NCBI GenBank assembly: GCA_030607835.1
Contig: JAUWJE010000046.1
Span: forward strand, 1 to 10,123
From: Candidatus Fermentibacterota bacterium
GTDB taxonomy: Bacteria; Fermentibacterota; Fermentibacteria; Fermentibacterales; JCC-6
Direction: 5' to 3'
DNA: 10,123 bases
Position 1 is the stretch's first letter. Every line of letters starts with the position of its first letter. The notes beneath the pieces are model-generated. The model did no database searches. It was not told where the DNA came from and saw only the letters and a list, made by a program, of their open reading frames with translations. Below, in pieces: positions 1-6,329 of the stretch. A program made the position numbers and the translations under genes.

Positions 1-1798
1 CAAAAGCGAAATAGACTGCTACAGGAATTATTACAGCAAGAAATCCTGGAAGAATCATTTCGCTGAGTGCGCCCCTGGTCGCGATATTAATGCATTTCTC
101 GGTATCAGGTTCTGCTTCATTCTCCATCAATCCCTTAATATCCTTGAATTGCCTGCGGACTTCCTTAACCATCTTCATTGCAGTCCGTCCAACCGCTCGC
201 AGAGTAATAGAGGCGAAAACAAATGGGAGAAGACCACCAAGCAGGAGTCCGGCAACAACATTGGGTTTAAGAAGATCAATTGCCTGAAGGCCGGTAGAAG
301 ATGCATATGCGCTGAATAGAGCAAGAGCGGTCAGAGCGGCTGAACCAATCGCGAATCCTTTACCCATCGCTGCAGTGGTGTTACCCAGTGAATCCAGTTT
401 GTCCGTTCTTTTTCTTACATCCCCTGGCAGTGCTGCCATTTCCGCAAGCCCACCGGCATTATCCGCCACCGGTCCGTAAGCATCAACTGACATGGTCATG
501 CCAACATTCATGAGCATCCCGAGAGCAGCAAGCGCGATACCATACAGGCCAGCGAAATGATGACTGATCATTATAGCCGCAGCGATGATAAGAATCGGGA
601 ATATTGTGGATTCCATACCGACCGCTATTCCCTCAATAATGCAGGTTGCCGGTCCTGTTGTTGTACTATTGGCGATTCTTCTGACTGGTTTTCCACTGGT
701 GAAATATTCAGTGATCAAACCGATTGCAGTTCCCGAAACCACTCCACAGACAAGTGCCCAGAAGACACCTATACCAACACCAAGAAGGCGAATTGCCACA
801 AAAGCAAAAATAATTGACAAAATCGTGCTGATGAAAGTCGAGTTTCTAAGGACGGTTGCAGGACTTCCTTTCCGGCTGAGTATTCCAACGGAAACAACCC
901 CTGCGATACTGGCAAGAGTCCCGAGTGCAGCCAGAATAATCGGAAGAGCTATCAGCGTTTCTGATCCGGAAACACCGATAGAGGAAGAAAGCAGTCCCGT
1001 CGGAATTATACCTGTAACACTGAAACCGAAAGCCAGAACTATTGCCGCTATGATGCTGCCGACGTACGACTCGAACAGATCAGCGCCCATACCGGCAACA
1101 TCACCGACATTGTCACCCACATTGTCCGCAATAACCGCTGGATTTCTGGGGTCGTCCTCCGGTATGCCAGCTTCTATCTTCCCTACAAGATCTGCTCCCA
1201 CATCCGCGCTCTTTGTGAATATTCCCCCGCCTACCCTTGCGAAAAGAGCAATTGAGCTGGCACCCATACCGAACCCGGCTATGTTCTCAAGAGAGACAGT
1301 CCCGAATATGGATTCAAGAAAAGCCTTAGCTGGAGCAATATTACTGTAGAGGAGGTAGAATACTGAAACACCCAGAAGCCCAAGCGCGGCAACTGACAGT
1401 CCCATAATACTACCACTTCGGAAGGCAACGGAAAGAGCCTTTGAAAGGCTGTTTCTTGCCGCATTTGTTGTTCTTACGTTTCCAATTGTTGCCGCATTCA
1501 TTCCGATATATCCGGCAAGCATGCTGAATCCAGCGCCACACATAAAAGCAAGAGCTGTTCCTGAATCAACACCTGCGAACAAAGCAGCAGTGATAAGAAC
1601 CACAAATAACAGAAGTATGCGATACTGTGTTGAAAGATATGTCATCGCGCCTGAATGAATCATTTCTGACAGGTGGATCATTTTTTCCGTGCCACGAGGT
1701 TCCTTTTTCAGATTGTAATACCGTCTGGTAGCCACCAGTCCTGTTAGAATCACCACAGCAGGACCGAAGAATCGGAATAATAAATCGGTATTACTCAT
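1..1798 (-). CDS. hppA: Membrane-integral pyrophosphatase (ion-pumping), 3' end cut off by window
   Basis: Integral membrane pyrophosphatase: hydrolyses cytoplasmic pyrophosphate to phosphate and uses the energy to pump H+ or Na+ across the inner membrane. I translated 599 codons with no stop; compared with family members roughly the last 70-100 residues lie beyond the left edge. Pyrophosphate/Mg-binding motifs are intact: DVGADLVGKIEAGIPEDD (residues 199-216) and DNVGDNVGD (225-233), followed by DLFESY (240-245). GNTTAA at 472-477 has Ala where K+-independent enzymes have Lys, so by family rules this is a K+-dependent enzyme. Glu243, three residues after Asp240, is the placement seen in the Thermotoga-type enzyme rather than the plant type. 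This does not settle Na+ versus H+. The ATG at 1798 follows AAGGAGTG at good spacing. It lies 91 nt downstream of hldC on the same strand. Family assignment is certain; ion specificity is open. Confidence 0.97.
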   Translation of the reverse strand, partial: MSNTDLLFRFFGPAVVILTGLVATRRYYNLKKEPRGTEKMIHLSEMIHSGAMTYLSTQYRILLLFVVLITAALFAGVDSGTALAFMCGAGFSMLAGYIGMNAATIGNVRTTNAARNSLSKALSVAFRSGSIMGLSVAALGLLGVSVFYLLYSNIAPAKAFLESIFGTVSLENIAGFGMGASSIALFARVGGGIFTKSADVGADLVGKIEAGIPEDDPRNPAVIADNVGDNVGDVAGMGADLFESYVGSIIAAIVLAFGFSVTGIIPTGLLSSSIGVSGSETLIALPIILAALGTLASIAGVVSVGILSRKGSPATVLRNSTFISTILSIIFAFVAIRLLGVGIGVFWALVCGVVSGTAIGLITEYFTSGKPVRRIANSTTTGPATCIIEGIAVGMESTIFPILIIAAAIMISHHFAGLYGIALAALGMLMNVGMTMSVDAYGPVADNAGGLAEMAALPGDVRKRTDKLDSLGNTTAAMGKGFAIGSAALTALALFSAYASSTGLQAIDLLKPNVVAGLLLGGLLPFVFASITLRAVGRTAMKMVKEVRRQFKDIKGLMENEAEPDTEKCINIATRGALSEMILPGFLAVIIPVAVYFAF

Positions 1799-1832
1799 CA
1801 ACACTCCTTGTTTGAATACTGTTTCGGTCCAT
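1791..1832 (-). CDS. Possible 13-codon leader ORF overlapping the hppA start
   Basis: A tiny frame reading MDRNSIQTRSVDE opens with ATG at 1832 behind a textbook GGAGG (1843-1839, six-base spacer). Its TAA lies across the hppA start: the two frames overlap by 8 nt in ATGAGTAA. hppA also has its own Shine-Dalgarno (AAGGAGTG) inside this mini-ORF. The arrangement would allow translational coupling, with ribosomes finishing the leader and restarting at hppA. The peptide resembles nothing I know and has no run of a single amino acid that would suggest attenuation. A chance ORF this short is quite possible; the strong Shine-Dalgarno and the exact overlap are the only support. Confidence 0.3.
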   Translation of the reverse strand: MDRNSIQTRSVDE

Positions 1833-1857
1833 TGAGATCCTCCAGAATAATGTGCCT

Positions 1858-1886
1858 TTTCTACTCCAGTAGACCTCTCCGGTCAA
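1858..1886 (-). promoter_or_regulatory. Possible sigma-70-type promoter for hppA
   Basis: On the minus strand TTGACC (1886-1881) and TAGAAA (1863-1858) are separated by 17 bases. They match the -35 and -10 consensus at five and four of six positions. It lies in the 91-nt gap between hldC and hppA, so hppA could be transcribed separately from the hld genes. Two small hairpins overlap it (GACC/GGTC and CTAC/GTAG), but neither has a U-run, so I see no terminator between the genes. The sequence match alone is weak evidence. Confidence 0.25.
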
Positions 1887-1889
1887 GAC

Positions 1890-2384
1890 TCATCGTTTAT
1901 TCCGACGGTCCAGAGCTGTGATGATCGCGGTTGATGAAAAACCCTTCATCAGAGGTATTATTTCGACTCGTCCACCATGGGATTTGACAAAATCAGCACC
2001 GACTACGGAATCGGGAGTATAATCTCCTCCCTTAACCAGAACATCCGGCACTATTTTCTTGATGAGGTTCATCGGAGTATCTTCATCAAAGGGTACAACA
2101 AAACTTACTGATCTCAATTCAAGAAGGAGCTGTACACGGGCTTCAAGCTTAAGAAATGGTCTATCAGGTCCTTTGAGTCTGGATACCGAATCGTCCGTAT
2201 TCACTCCCAGAAAAAGAACATCTCCCAATTCGCGTGCCTTCCTGACAATATGTACATGCCCTGGGTGAATGATATCAAAACATCCATTTGTAAATACGAT
2301 CCTGCTGCCATTCGCTTTTAGTTCAGCGCTCGTAACAGCAGCTTCATCCTCTGTCAACATTCTTCTGTCGAGAATAGCGATCAA
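1890..2384 (-). CDS. hldC: D-glycero-beta-D-manno-heptose 1-phosphate adenylyltransferase
   Basis: Transfers AMP from ATP to heptose 1-phosphate, giving ADP-heptose for the inner core of lipopolysaccharide; cytoplasmic. At 164 aa it is a stand-alone version of the C-terminal domain of bifunctional HldE (RfaE2 type). The cytidylyltransferase-like fold is shown by FTNGCFDIIHPGHV (residues 31-44, with the nucleotide-binding HxGH as HPGH at 40-43), VLVKGGDY in the middle and GFSSTAII near the C-terminus. It overlaps the end of hldA by 41 nt in another frame. The start is uncertain. TTG at 2384 abuts GGGAGG with no spacer, which is too close for a normal Shine-Dalgarno. ATG at 2360 lacks a clear one but would still give a complete domain. 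Function is well supported by motifs and by the hldA neighbour. Confidence 0.93.
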   Translation of the reverse strand: MIAILDRRMLTEDEAAVTSAELKANGSRIVFTNGCFDIIHPGHVHIVRKARELGDVLFLGVNTDDSVSRLKGPDRPFLKLEARVQLLLELRSVSFVVPFDEDTPMNLIKKIVPDVLVKGGDYTPDSVVGADFVKSHGGRVEIIPLMKGFSSTAIITALDRRNKR

Positions 2385-3363
2385 CCTCCCTCATAATATC
2401 ATCAGGCTTAACAGCGTATACACCCGGTTCAGCACATGTTGCAGCAGCTGCAAAAACAGAAATCCTTACTCCATCATCCAGAGGTAATCCGGATGCCAGC
2501 GAAAGAGCCATAACCGCAATAACAGTATCTCCAGCTCCAGAAACATCGAAAACATGCCTTGCTGCAGTAGGTCTGTAAAAGGGATCACGATCTTTTCGAC
2601 AAAGGATACTTCCCTCTTCACCCAGAGTTATAAGCACTGCGTCCGCGGACAATCTTTCAAGAATCTGATTTCCCGCGATAGCGGCTTCATCTATTGTAGT
2701 AATAACTCTACCTAGAGCACGTGATATTTCCAATCTATTTGGTTTGAAGAGAGTGCATCCGTTGAATTCAAAGAAATTGATGAATTTGGGATCTACCGCC
2801 ACGGGGATTCCTTCAGATCTCGAAATAGAGATTATTCGTGAGATAAGTCCAGGAACGAGAACTCCCTTATTGTAATCCTCCAGTACCACTGCATCCAGTT
2901 CTGAGGCAGTCTCCTCAATTCTGGAGATTATATCCTGAGCAACAGATTCAGAAATCGGATCAGTAACCTCGCTGTCCAATCTGATGACCTGATGCCCACC
3001 TGATGCTATGATCCTCGTCTTGGATGTTGTAGGACGTGCAGGGTCGGATATTACAGCGTATGTATCCACTCCTTCATCGAACAGTAATCGCTTCAGTATC
3101 TCACCCTCTCTGTCCTCACCTATCACTCCGGCTATTACAGGGATACCACCCAGAGAATGAATGTTACGAGCTACATTCGCCGCACCGCCAAGTACCCATC
3201 TCTCACACTTTTTCTCAAGTGATACAATCGGTACGGGTGCTTCGGGAGATATACGATCAACTTTACCATCAAGATAATGATCAAGAATCAGATCACCGAC
3301 GACAAGTACCCTTTTCCCCTGCATACTTTCGAGTATGTTTTCTATATTGTTATCTGGTATCAA
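2344..3363 (-). CDS. hldA: D-glycero-beta-D-manno-heptose-7-phosphate kinase
   Basis: PfkB-family kinase that phosphorylates heptose 7-phosphate at C1, making the bisphosphate intermediate of ADP-heptose synthesis; cytoplasmic. It corresponds to the N-terminal domain of bifunctional HldE (RfaE1 type). Visible motifs are KRVLVVGDLILDHYLDG near the N-terminus, the substrate-binding VLGGAANVARN near residue 60, VDPKFINFFEFNGCTLFKPN in the middle, and the ATP/anion-hole DVSGAGDT near residue 275, whose GAGD carries the catalytic Asp. I prefer TTG at 3363 because GGAGG (3373-3369) precedes it by five bases. ATG at 3375 extends the frame by four residues but has no recognisable Shine-Dalgarno. It ends on TGA at 2344 inside hldC. 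Together with hldC it covers two steps; the intervening phosphatase (gmhB) and the isomerase (gmhA) are not in the window. Confidence 0.94.
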   Translation of the reverse strand: MIPDNNIENILESMQGKRVLVVGDLILDHYLDGKVDRISPEAPVPIVSLEKKCERWVLGGAANVARNIHSLGGIPVIAGVIGEDREGEILKRLLFDEGVDTYAVISDPARPTTSKTRIIASGGHQVIRLDSEVTDPISESVAQDIISRIEETASELDAVVLEDYNKGVLVPGLISRIISISRSEGIPVAVDPKFINFFEFNGCTLFKPNRLEISRALGRVITTIDEAAIAGNQILERLSADAVLITLGEEGSILCRKDRDPFYRPTAARHVFDVSGAGDTVIAVMALSLASGLPLDDGVRISVFAAAATCAEPGVYAVKPDDIMREVDRYSRQKNVDRG

Positions 3364-3429
3364 GAATTCCTCCATCCGGATATGGTGCTCTGTAGCCTGT
3401 GCTCCGGCAAACTGACATAAGGAGTAACC

Positions 3430-3753
3430 GTGAACCCAAAGAGGATGAATCAGCCACCCAGAATCAACGCCAGCGCGGCTGACACTGACGGAGTATACAG
3501 CAATGTTTTCTTTGTTGCAGCCTCAAGAGCAGAATTTATACTGGATTTTGCCCTAATTGTTCCCGGAGTGAATAACCCTAAACTCATGACAAGAATTATC
3601 GTATCACCTCACAGGATGAAAGCTCTTGTAAAGACACTGGAAGCTCAGATCAACTCATATGAAAACAAATTCGGGAAGCTGGACTCCGGAAGCCAGAATT
3701 CATTTGGTTTCCAGAATCCGGCAATCGAAGAGGTCGAATCGGAAATTAAATAA
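3430..3753 (+). CDS. DUF3467 family protein
   Basis: Small soluble protein of 107 aa without signal peptide or membrane segment. The core, from YSNVFFVAASRAEFILDFALI through TRIIVSPHRMKALVKTLEAQI to YENKFGKL (roughly residues 23-83), matches the DUF3467 pattern: a 'S..EF.LDF....PG' strand region, then 'TRI..SP..AK.L...L...I..YE..FG'. The family has no established biochemical role that I know of. The C-terminal 25 residues are low-complexity and likely disordered. Translation starts at GTG 3430, five bases after AAGGAG (3419-3424). The gene diverges from hldA and lies 39 nt before the YbbR gene, probably in the same transcript. Family assignment is good; function unknown. Confidence 0.8.
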   Translation: MNPKRMNQPPRINASAADTDGVYSNVFFVAASRAEFILDFALIVPGVNNPKLMTRIIVSPHRMKALVKTLEAQINSYENKFGKLDSGSQNSFGFQNPAIEEVESEIK

Positions 3754-3792
3754 AAATGTACTTAAAGAGTGAAACTACTGAGCGGAAACTAG

Positions 3793-4476
3793 TTGAATAT
3801 GCTTCTTAAAGGCAAGAGTTATCTATGGCAATGGGTACTTGCAGTAGTCATTTCTATCACTTTATGGATTATCTCCATGAGTGATAAACAATTCGAGATA
3901 AATGAAAAACTCCCTGTCCCCGCTCCACTGCTGTCCGATGATTTCATCGTGATTGATTACGAAAGACAGGATTCCGTTTCAGTCATTTTTACAGGGAATG
4001 GTATTGGTGTTCTTCGCGATCAGATTCTGAGAAAACCGGAAATGTTGCGTATTGATGTATCACCGCCCAATCAGGAGCAGACTTATCCTTATAGTAGATC
4101 TCTCGAACTCATGGAGAATAATGTGCAATTCAGTGGTGATCGCTATTCAACTCTTTCCGCGGTAACATTTAATCCTCCGGCAATCACTGTAACAATAGAT
4201 CACAGGATTACAAGGGATCTTCCGGTTAGAATAAATGCAGCTGGATCTGTTCCCGAAAGATATCTGTGGTCAGTTCTATCAAATACTATCGTGCAGGTAA
4301 CGGGAGCAAGATCAATAGTGAATCAACTTGACAGTTGTTATACATATCATGTCGGATCAGGGGGTGGATCTAAAGAAACCGTAATTGAGATACCGGATGG
4401 AATCATCAACATCAATCCTTCGTCCGTAATCGCTGGATTAATATGTCCTGTACCTGTAATAGCACAGATTCAATAG
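3793..4476 (+). CDS. YbbR-domain membrane-anchored protein
   Basis: Single-pass protein of 227 aa with a short basic N-terminus, one membrane segment (WQWVLAVVISITLWIISMS, about residues 12-30) and an extracytoplasmic part. That part carries YbbR-like repeats: one from about residue 34 (NEKLPVPAP...VSVIFTGNG), another from about 135 (RDLPVRINAAG) with the signature SNTIVQVTGARSIVNQLDSC near 162-181. YbbR proteins of Firmicutes (CdaR) regulate the diadenylate cyclase CdaA and usually sit next to it. Here no cyclase is adjacent, so that role should not be assumed. The start is ambiguous between TTG 3793 and ATG 3799; only a weak GCGGAAA precedes them. It ends on TAG, with stops soon after in the same frame, so TAG is a genuine terminator here. 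Confidence 0.78.
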   Translation: MNMLLKGKSYLWQWVLAVVISITLWIISMSDKQFEINEKLPVPAPLLSDDFIVIDYERQDSVSVIFTGNGIGVLRDQILRKPEMLRIDVSPPNQEQTYPYSRSLELMENNVQFSGDRYSTLSAVTFNPPAITVTIDHRITRDLPVRINAAGSVPERYLWSVLSNTIVQVTGARSIVNQLDSCYTYHVGSGGGSKETVIEIPDGIININPSSVIAGLICPVPVIAQIQ

Positions 4477-4487
4477 TTCTCTGTGTA

Positions 4488-4517
4488 TTGACAGGTGTGA
4501 AACAAGATGGGTAGATT
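4488..4517 (+). promoter_or_regulatory. Possible sigma-70-type promoter upstream of the interrupted membrane-anchored gene
   Basis: A perfect TTGACA (4488-4493) is followed after 18 bases by TAGATT (4512-4517), which matches four of six -10 positions. It lies in the 105-nt gap after the YbbR gene, 65 nt upstream of the next start codon. It could give the downstream genes, including rpoZ, their own transcription. This rests on sequence match only. Confidence 0.35.
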
Positions 4518-4581
4518 CGTTATCACGTGTTTACATGTTCAATCTTCTGAAGCAATTTGACTGTAGCCGGAGGGATAGTGT

Positions 4582-5619
4582 ATGAGATCAAAGATTCTTG
4601 TGAGAATTCTGATAGTGCTGTTGGCAGTGTTTCTCGTTTTCAGAATTCATCAGAGAGTCGAAACGTACAGAGTCCCTCGGGAATTCTGTCGTTCACAAAT
4701 GAGTGTTCTTGCAAACGCCAACATTCAACATATGTATACCTCCGAAGGAATTCCCGCTCCTGATCTTGACAGCCTTCTGAGTTTCGCAGAAACAAATAAC
4801 TTCTTCAGTACTTCAATGAGCGATGACAGCATAATTGTTTCGCTTAACAGCGGCAGTATCCGACAGGTTCATATTCCTCAGCAATGGAAAAATCTGTGGA
4901 GTGAGAATGCCATATTGGATATGGAAACTCTTCGCGATTCATTGAACGATGAGCAGATGAGCCATGATCTAGTTATCAGAGAACACGAAGTATCTCTCGG
5001 GTTTTCACTGGATTCTCTGATTACATTAAGAGAGATTTACATTATTGAAAACGCACTTGAAGAAGAGGGTGAGCTATCTCCAGGTGAATTCTTCAATGAT
5101 TCTATTGGTTTTGATGCTGAATCACTTATCATGACCGGGGCTGATCTCGCATCCTCAGTTGATATGGTGGAATCAATGATATTGAACTTCAGCAATATCA
5201 TTGTTCCGGCAAGGATGGATTCAGTTGCCTCTCTTGTTATTGCAGTATGTCCTTCACTCTGGGAAGAAGGTTTTTACGATTCAGTCTATTCCTACGACCC
5301 AAAACTCGCTCTTGGTTCACAATTCTCCATCTCCTGTCCCAACATTGACAGACATGGTGGCGTGGTTGGCGGTCTTGTTGAGAAGGATTTCCCCGATTCA
5401 TTGTTCCTGGAGGAGGACTTGGCTGAAACACTGACGGTCTTCGCCTTCCCGGAGTATGCCGAAAAGAGAAGATTGCAGGTTTCAAGAGCAAACCTCCTCC
5501 GCGCTGCGGAAGAGCAAGCCGCATACCTTGCCCAGAGATACCCTTCTGTCATCCATCCAAAACAGCCGGAGAATCTCGATGTGGATATCGATAATCTTAT
5601 CGATCCTCTCGGTGGCTAA
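4582..5619 (+). CDS. Unrecognised membrane-anchored protein, apparently interrupted by an in-frame TAA
   Basis: 345 codons up to TAA at 5617-5619. I do not recognise the family. A basic N-terminus and one hydrophobic segment (about residues 4-21) suggest a signal anchor with the rest outside the cytoplasm. The body is acidic and rich in Ser, Asp and Leu. A central block has a paired-cysteine pattern: CPS at 223-225, a Tyr-rich stretch, SCPN at 251-254 and HGGVVGG at 258-264. It loosely recalls short substrate- or pilin-like modules of the form 'CP...Y...CP..HGG'. A related pattern seems to begin near residue 305 (RANLLRAAEEQAAYLAQ) and is cut by the stop at DPLGG. The same frame stays open for another 120 codons, so the gene was probably 466 codons long. 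Start ATG 4582 follows GGAGGG by seven bases. Confidence 0.7.
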   Translation: MRSKILVRILIVLLAVFLVFRIHQRVETYRVPREFCRSQMSVLANANIQHMYTSEGIPAPDLDSLLSFAETNNFFSTSMSDDSIIVSLNSGSIRQVHIPQQWKNLWSENAILDMETLRDSLNDEQMSHDLVIREHEVSLGFSLDSLITLREIYIIENALEEEGELSPGEFFNDSIGFDAESLIMTGADLASSVDMVESMILNFSNIIVPARMDSVASLVIAVCPSLWEEGFYDSVYSYDPKLALGSQFSISCPNIDRHGGVVGGLVEKDFPDSLFLEEDLAETLTVFAFPEYAEKRRLQVSRANLLRAAEEQAAYLAQRYPSVIHPKQPENLDVDIDNLIDPLGG

Positions 5620-5982
5620 TATGTATTTGAAATTGTTCCCGACACAACATATGTCTTCTATCAGAACCCTCTTGGAACTTCAAGAAGAGCACGGGGTGAC
5701 TCCCTCCTGGTTGAAACCATGAAATTCGTGGCTTACACTACAATAGACCCCGAACTCTCCAGAATTGAAGTTTTCTTCACTCATCCACTCACATTCCCCA
5801 GCCGTGCAGATGGAGCAATTCCAGGAAGTAATGACAAATTGACTGTTATTCTGAGCTGGAATGTTTCCGAACTGGGAACCCTACAAATAGATGAGCGGGA
5901 AGTTGATCTTCTTGAAGAGTCAACATGGGACTTTGTCAATTCAAAATTCGGAACACCGGACAGTCTGGATTCTGTTCAGTAA
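5620..5982 (+). pseudogene. 3' part of the interrupted membrane-anchored gene, in frame after the TAA
   Basis: Directly after the TAA at 5617-5619 the same frame continues for 120 codons (YVFEIVPDTTYVFYQNPLG and onward) to TAA at 5980-5982. The part before the first ATG (5719) is protein-like and completes the domain started upstream: DPLGG, stop, YVFEIVPD resembles the 'CPSLWEEGFY...CPN' block around residues 223-254 of the same protein. No start codon in this frame has a Shine-Dalgarno. ATG 5719 lacks one and would discard 33 coherent residues. I therefore read this as the detached C-terminus of the upstream gene. If the stop is a sequence error, 4582-5982 is one intact CDS. A shorter independent gene from 5719 cannot be excluded. 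Confidence 0.7.
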
Positions 5983-6018
5983 GAGAAGATAGCTGCAATT
6001 CTGGAACATTTTTCTTTA

Positions 6019-6047
6019 AGCAGGATAAAGCGTGCATCAATCCTGCT
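6019..6047 (+). promoter_or_regulatory. Stem-loop in the rpoZ leader
   Basis: AGCAGGAT (6019-6026) and ATCCTGCT (6040-6047) form a perfect 8-bp stem with a 13-base loop. It lies in the 97-nt gap between the interrupted gene and rpoZ, ending 21 bases before the rpoZ Shine-Dalgarno. No U-run follows, so an intrinsic terminator is unlikely. It could be an RNA processing or protein-binding site, or a palindromic DNA operator with an unusually long spacer. It matches no riboswitch I know. Confidence 0.35.
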
Positions 6048-6079
6048 AATACCTGAAGAATATAATTTGGAGGTACCGC

Positions 6080-6292
6080 ATGTCGGACAAGTTTAGAGAC
6101 ATAGAGATGATGGGAGAAAAGTCGGATAATCAGTATATTCTGGCTCTCGCAATAGCAAAAAGGGTTAGAAAGCTCAGAGCTGGAGCCCCTCCTTTGGTCG
6201 ACGCTAAAGATTCCAAGAGAAAACCATTCGGCACAGCAATGAAAGAGATTTCCCAAAAGAAAATCACTTACATGCTTGATGATGACATATAG
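6080..6292 (+). CDS. rpoZ: DNA-directed RNA polymerase omega subunit
   Basis: Omega subunit, which wraps the C-terminal tail of beta-prime and helps assemble RNA polymerase. At 70 aa the size is typical. The core is DNQYILALAIAKRVRKLRAG (residues 16-35), the helix with the 'AKRaRqL..G' signature, followed by PPLVD and then KPFGTAMKEISQKKITY (48-64), which matches the conserved 'K....A..EI..gKI.y' segment. The ATG at 6080 follows GGAGG (6069-6073) with a six-base spacer. It ends on TAG; the next in-frame codons reach TGA quickly, so this TAG ends the protein normally. The parvulin lipoprotein starts 37 nt later, probably in the same transcript. In many bacteria rpoZ follows gmk, which is absent here. 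Confidence 0.9.
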   Translation: MSDKFRDIEMMGEKSDNQYILALAIAKRVRKLRAGAPPLVDAKDSKRKPFGTAMKEISQKKITYMLDDDI

Positions 6293-6329
6293 CTACAAAG
6301 TAAACAGATACCTTGAAAGGATGATTAAT

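Noticed and set aside
585..1349. A 254-codon open frame on the plus strand
   Set aside because: It is antisense to the clearly coding hppA, with no Shine-Dalgarno and a low-complexity composition rich in Pro, Ala, Ile and Thr, typical of the complement of a membrane protein gene.
3376..3407. CCGGA / TCCGG inverted repeat between hldA and the DUF3467 gene
   Set aside because: The arms are 5 bp with a 22-base spacer, well within chance, and I see no convincing promoter pair in this short divergent gap.
5621..5722. A short frame starting with ATG right after the TAA at 5617
   Set aside because: It is in another frame from the coherent continuation at 5620-5982, has no Shine-Dalgarno, and its 33-residue product looks random.
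6061..6066. Exact TATAAT upstream of rpoZ
   Set aside because: It is only 13 bases before the start codon and directly abuts the ribosome site, with no -35 at proper distance. Transcription from it would begin at about the Shine-Dalgarno.
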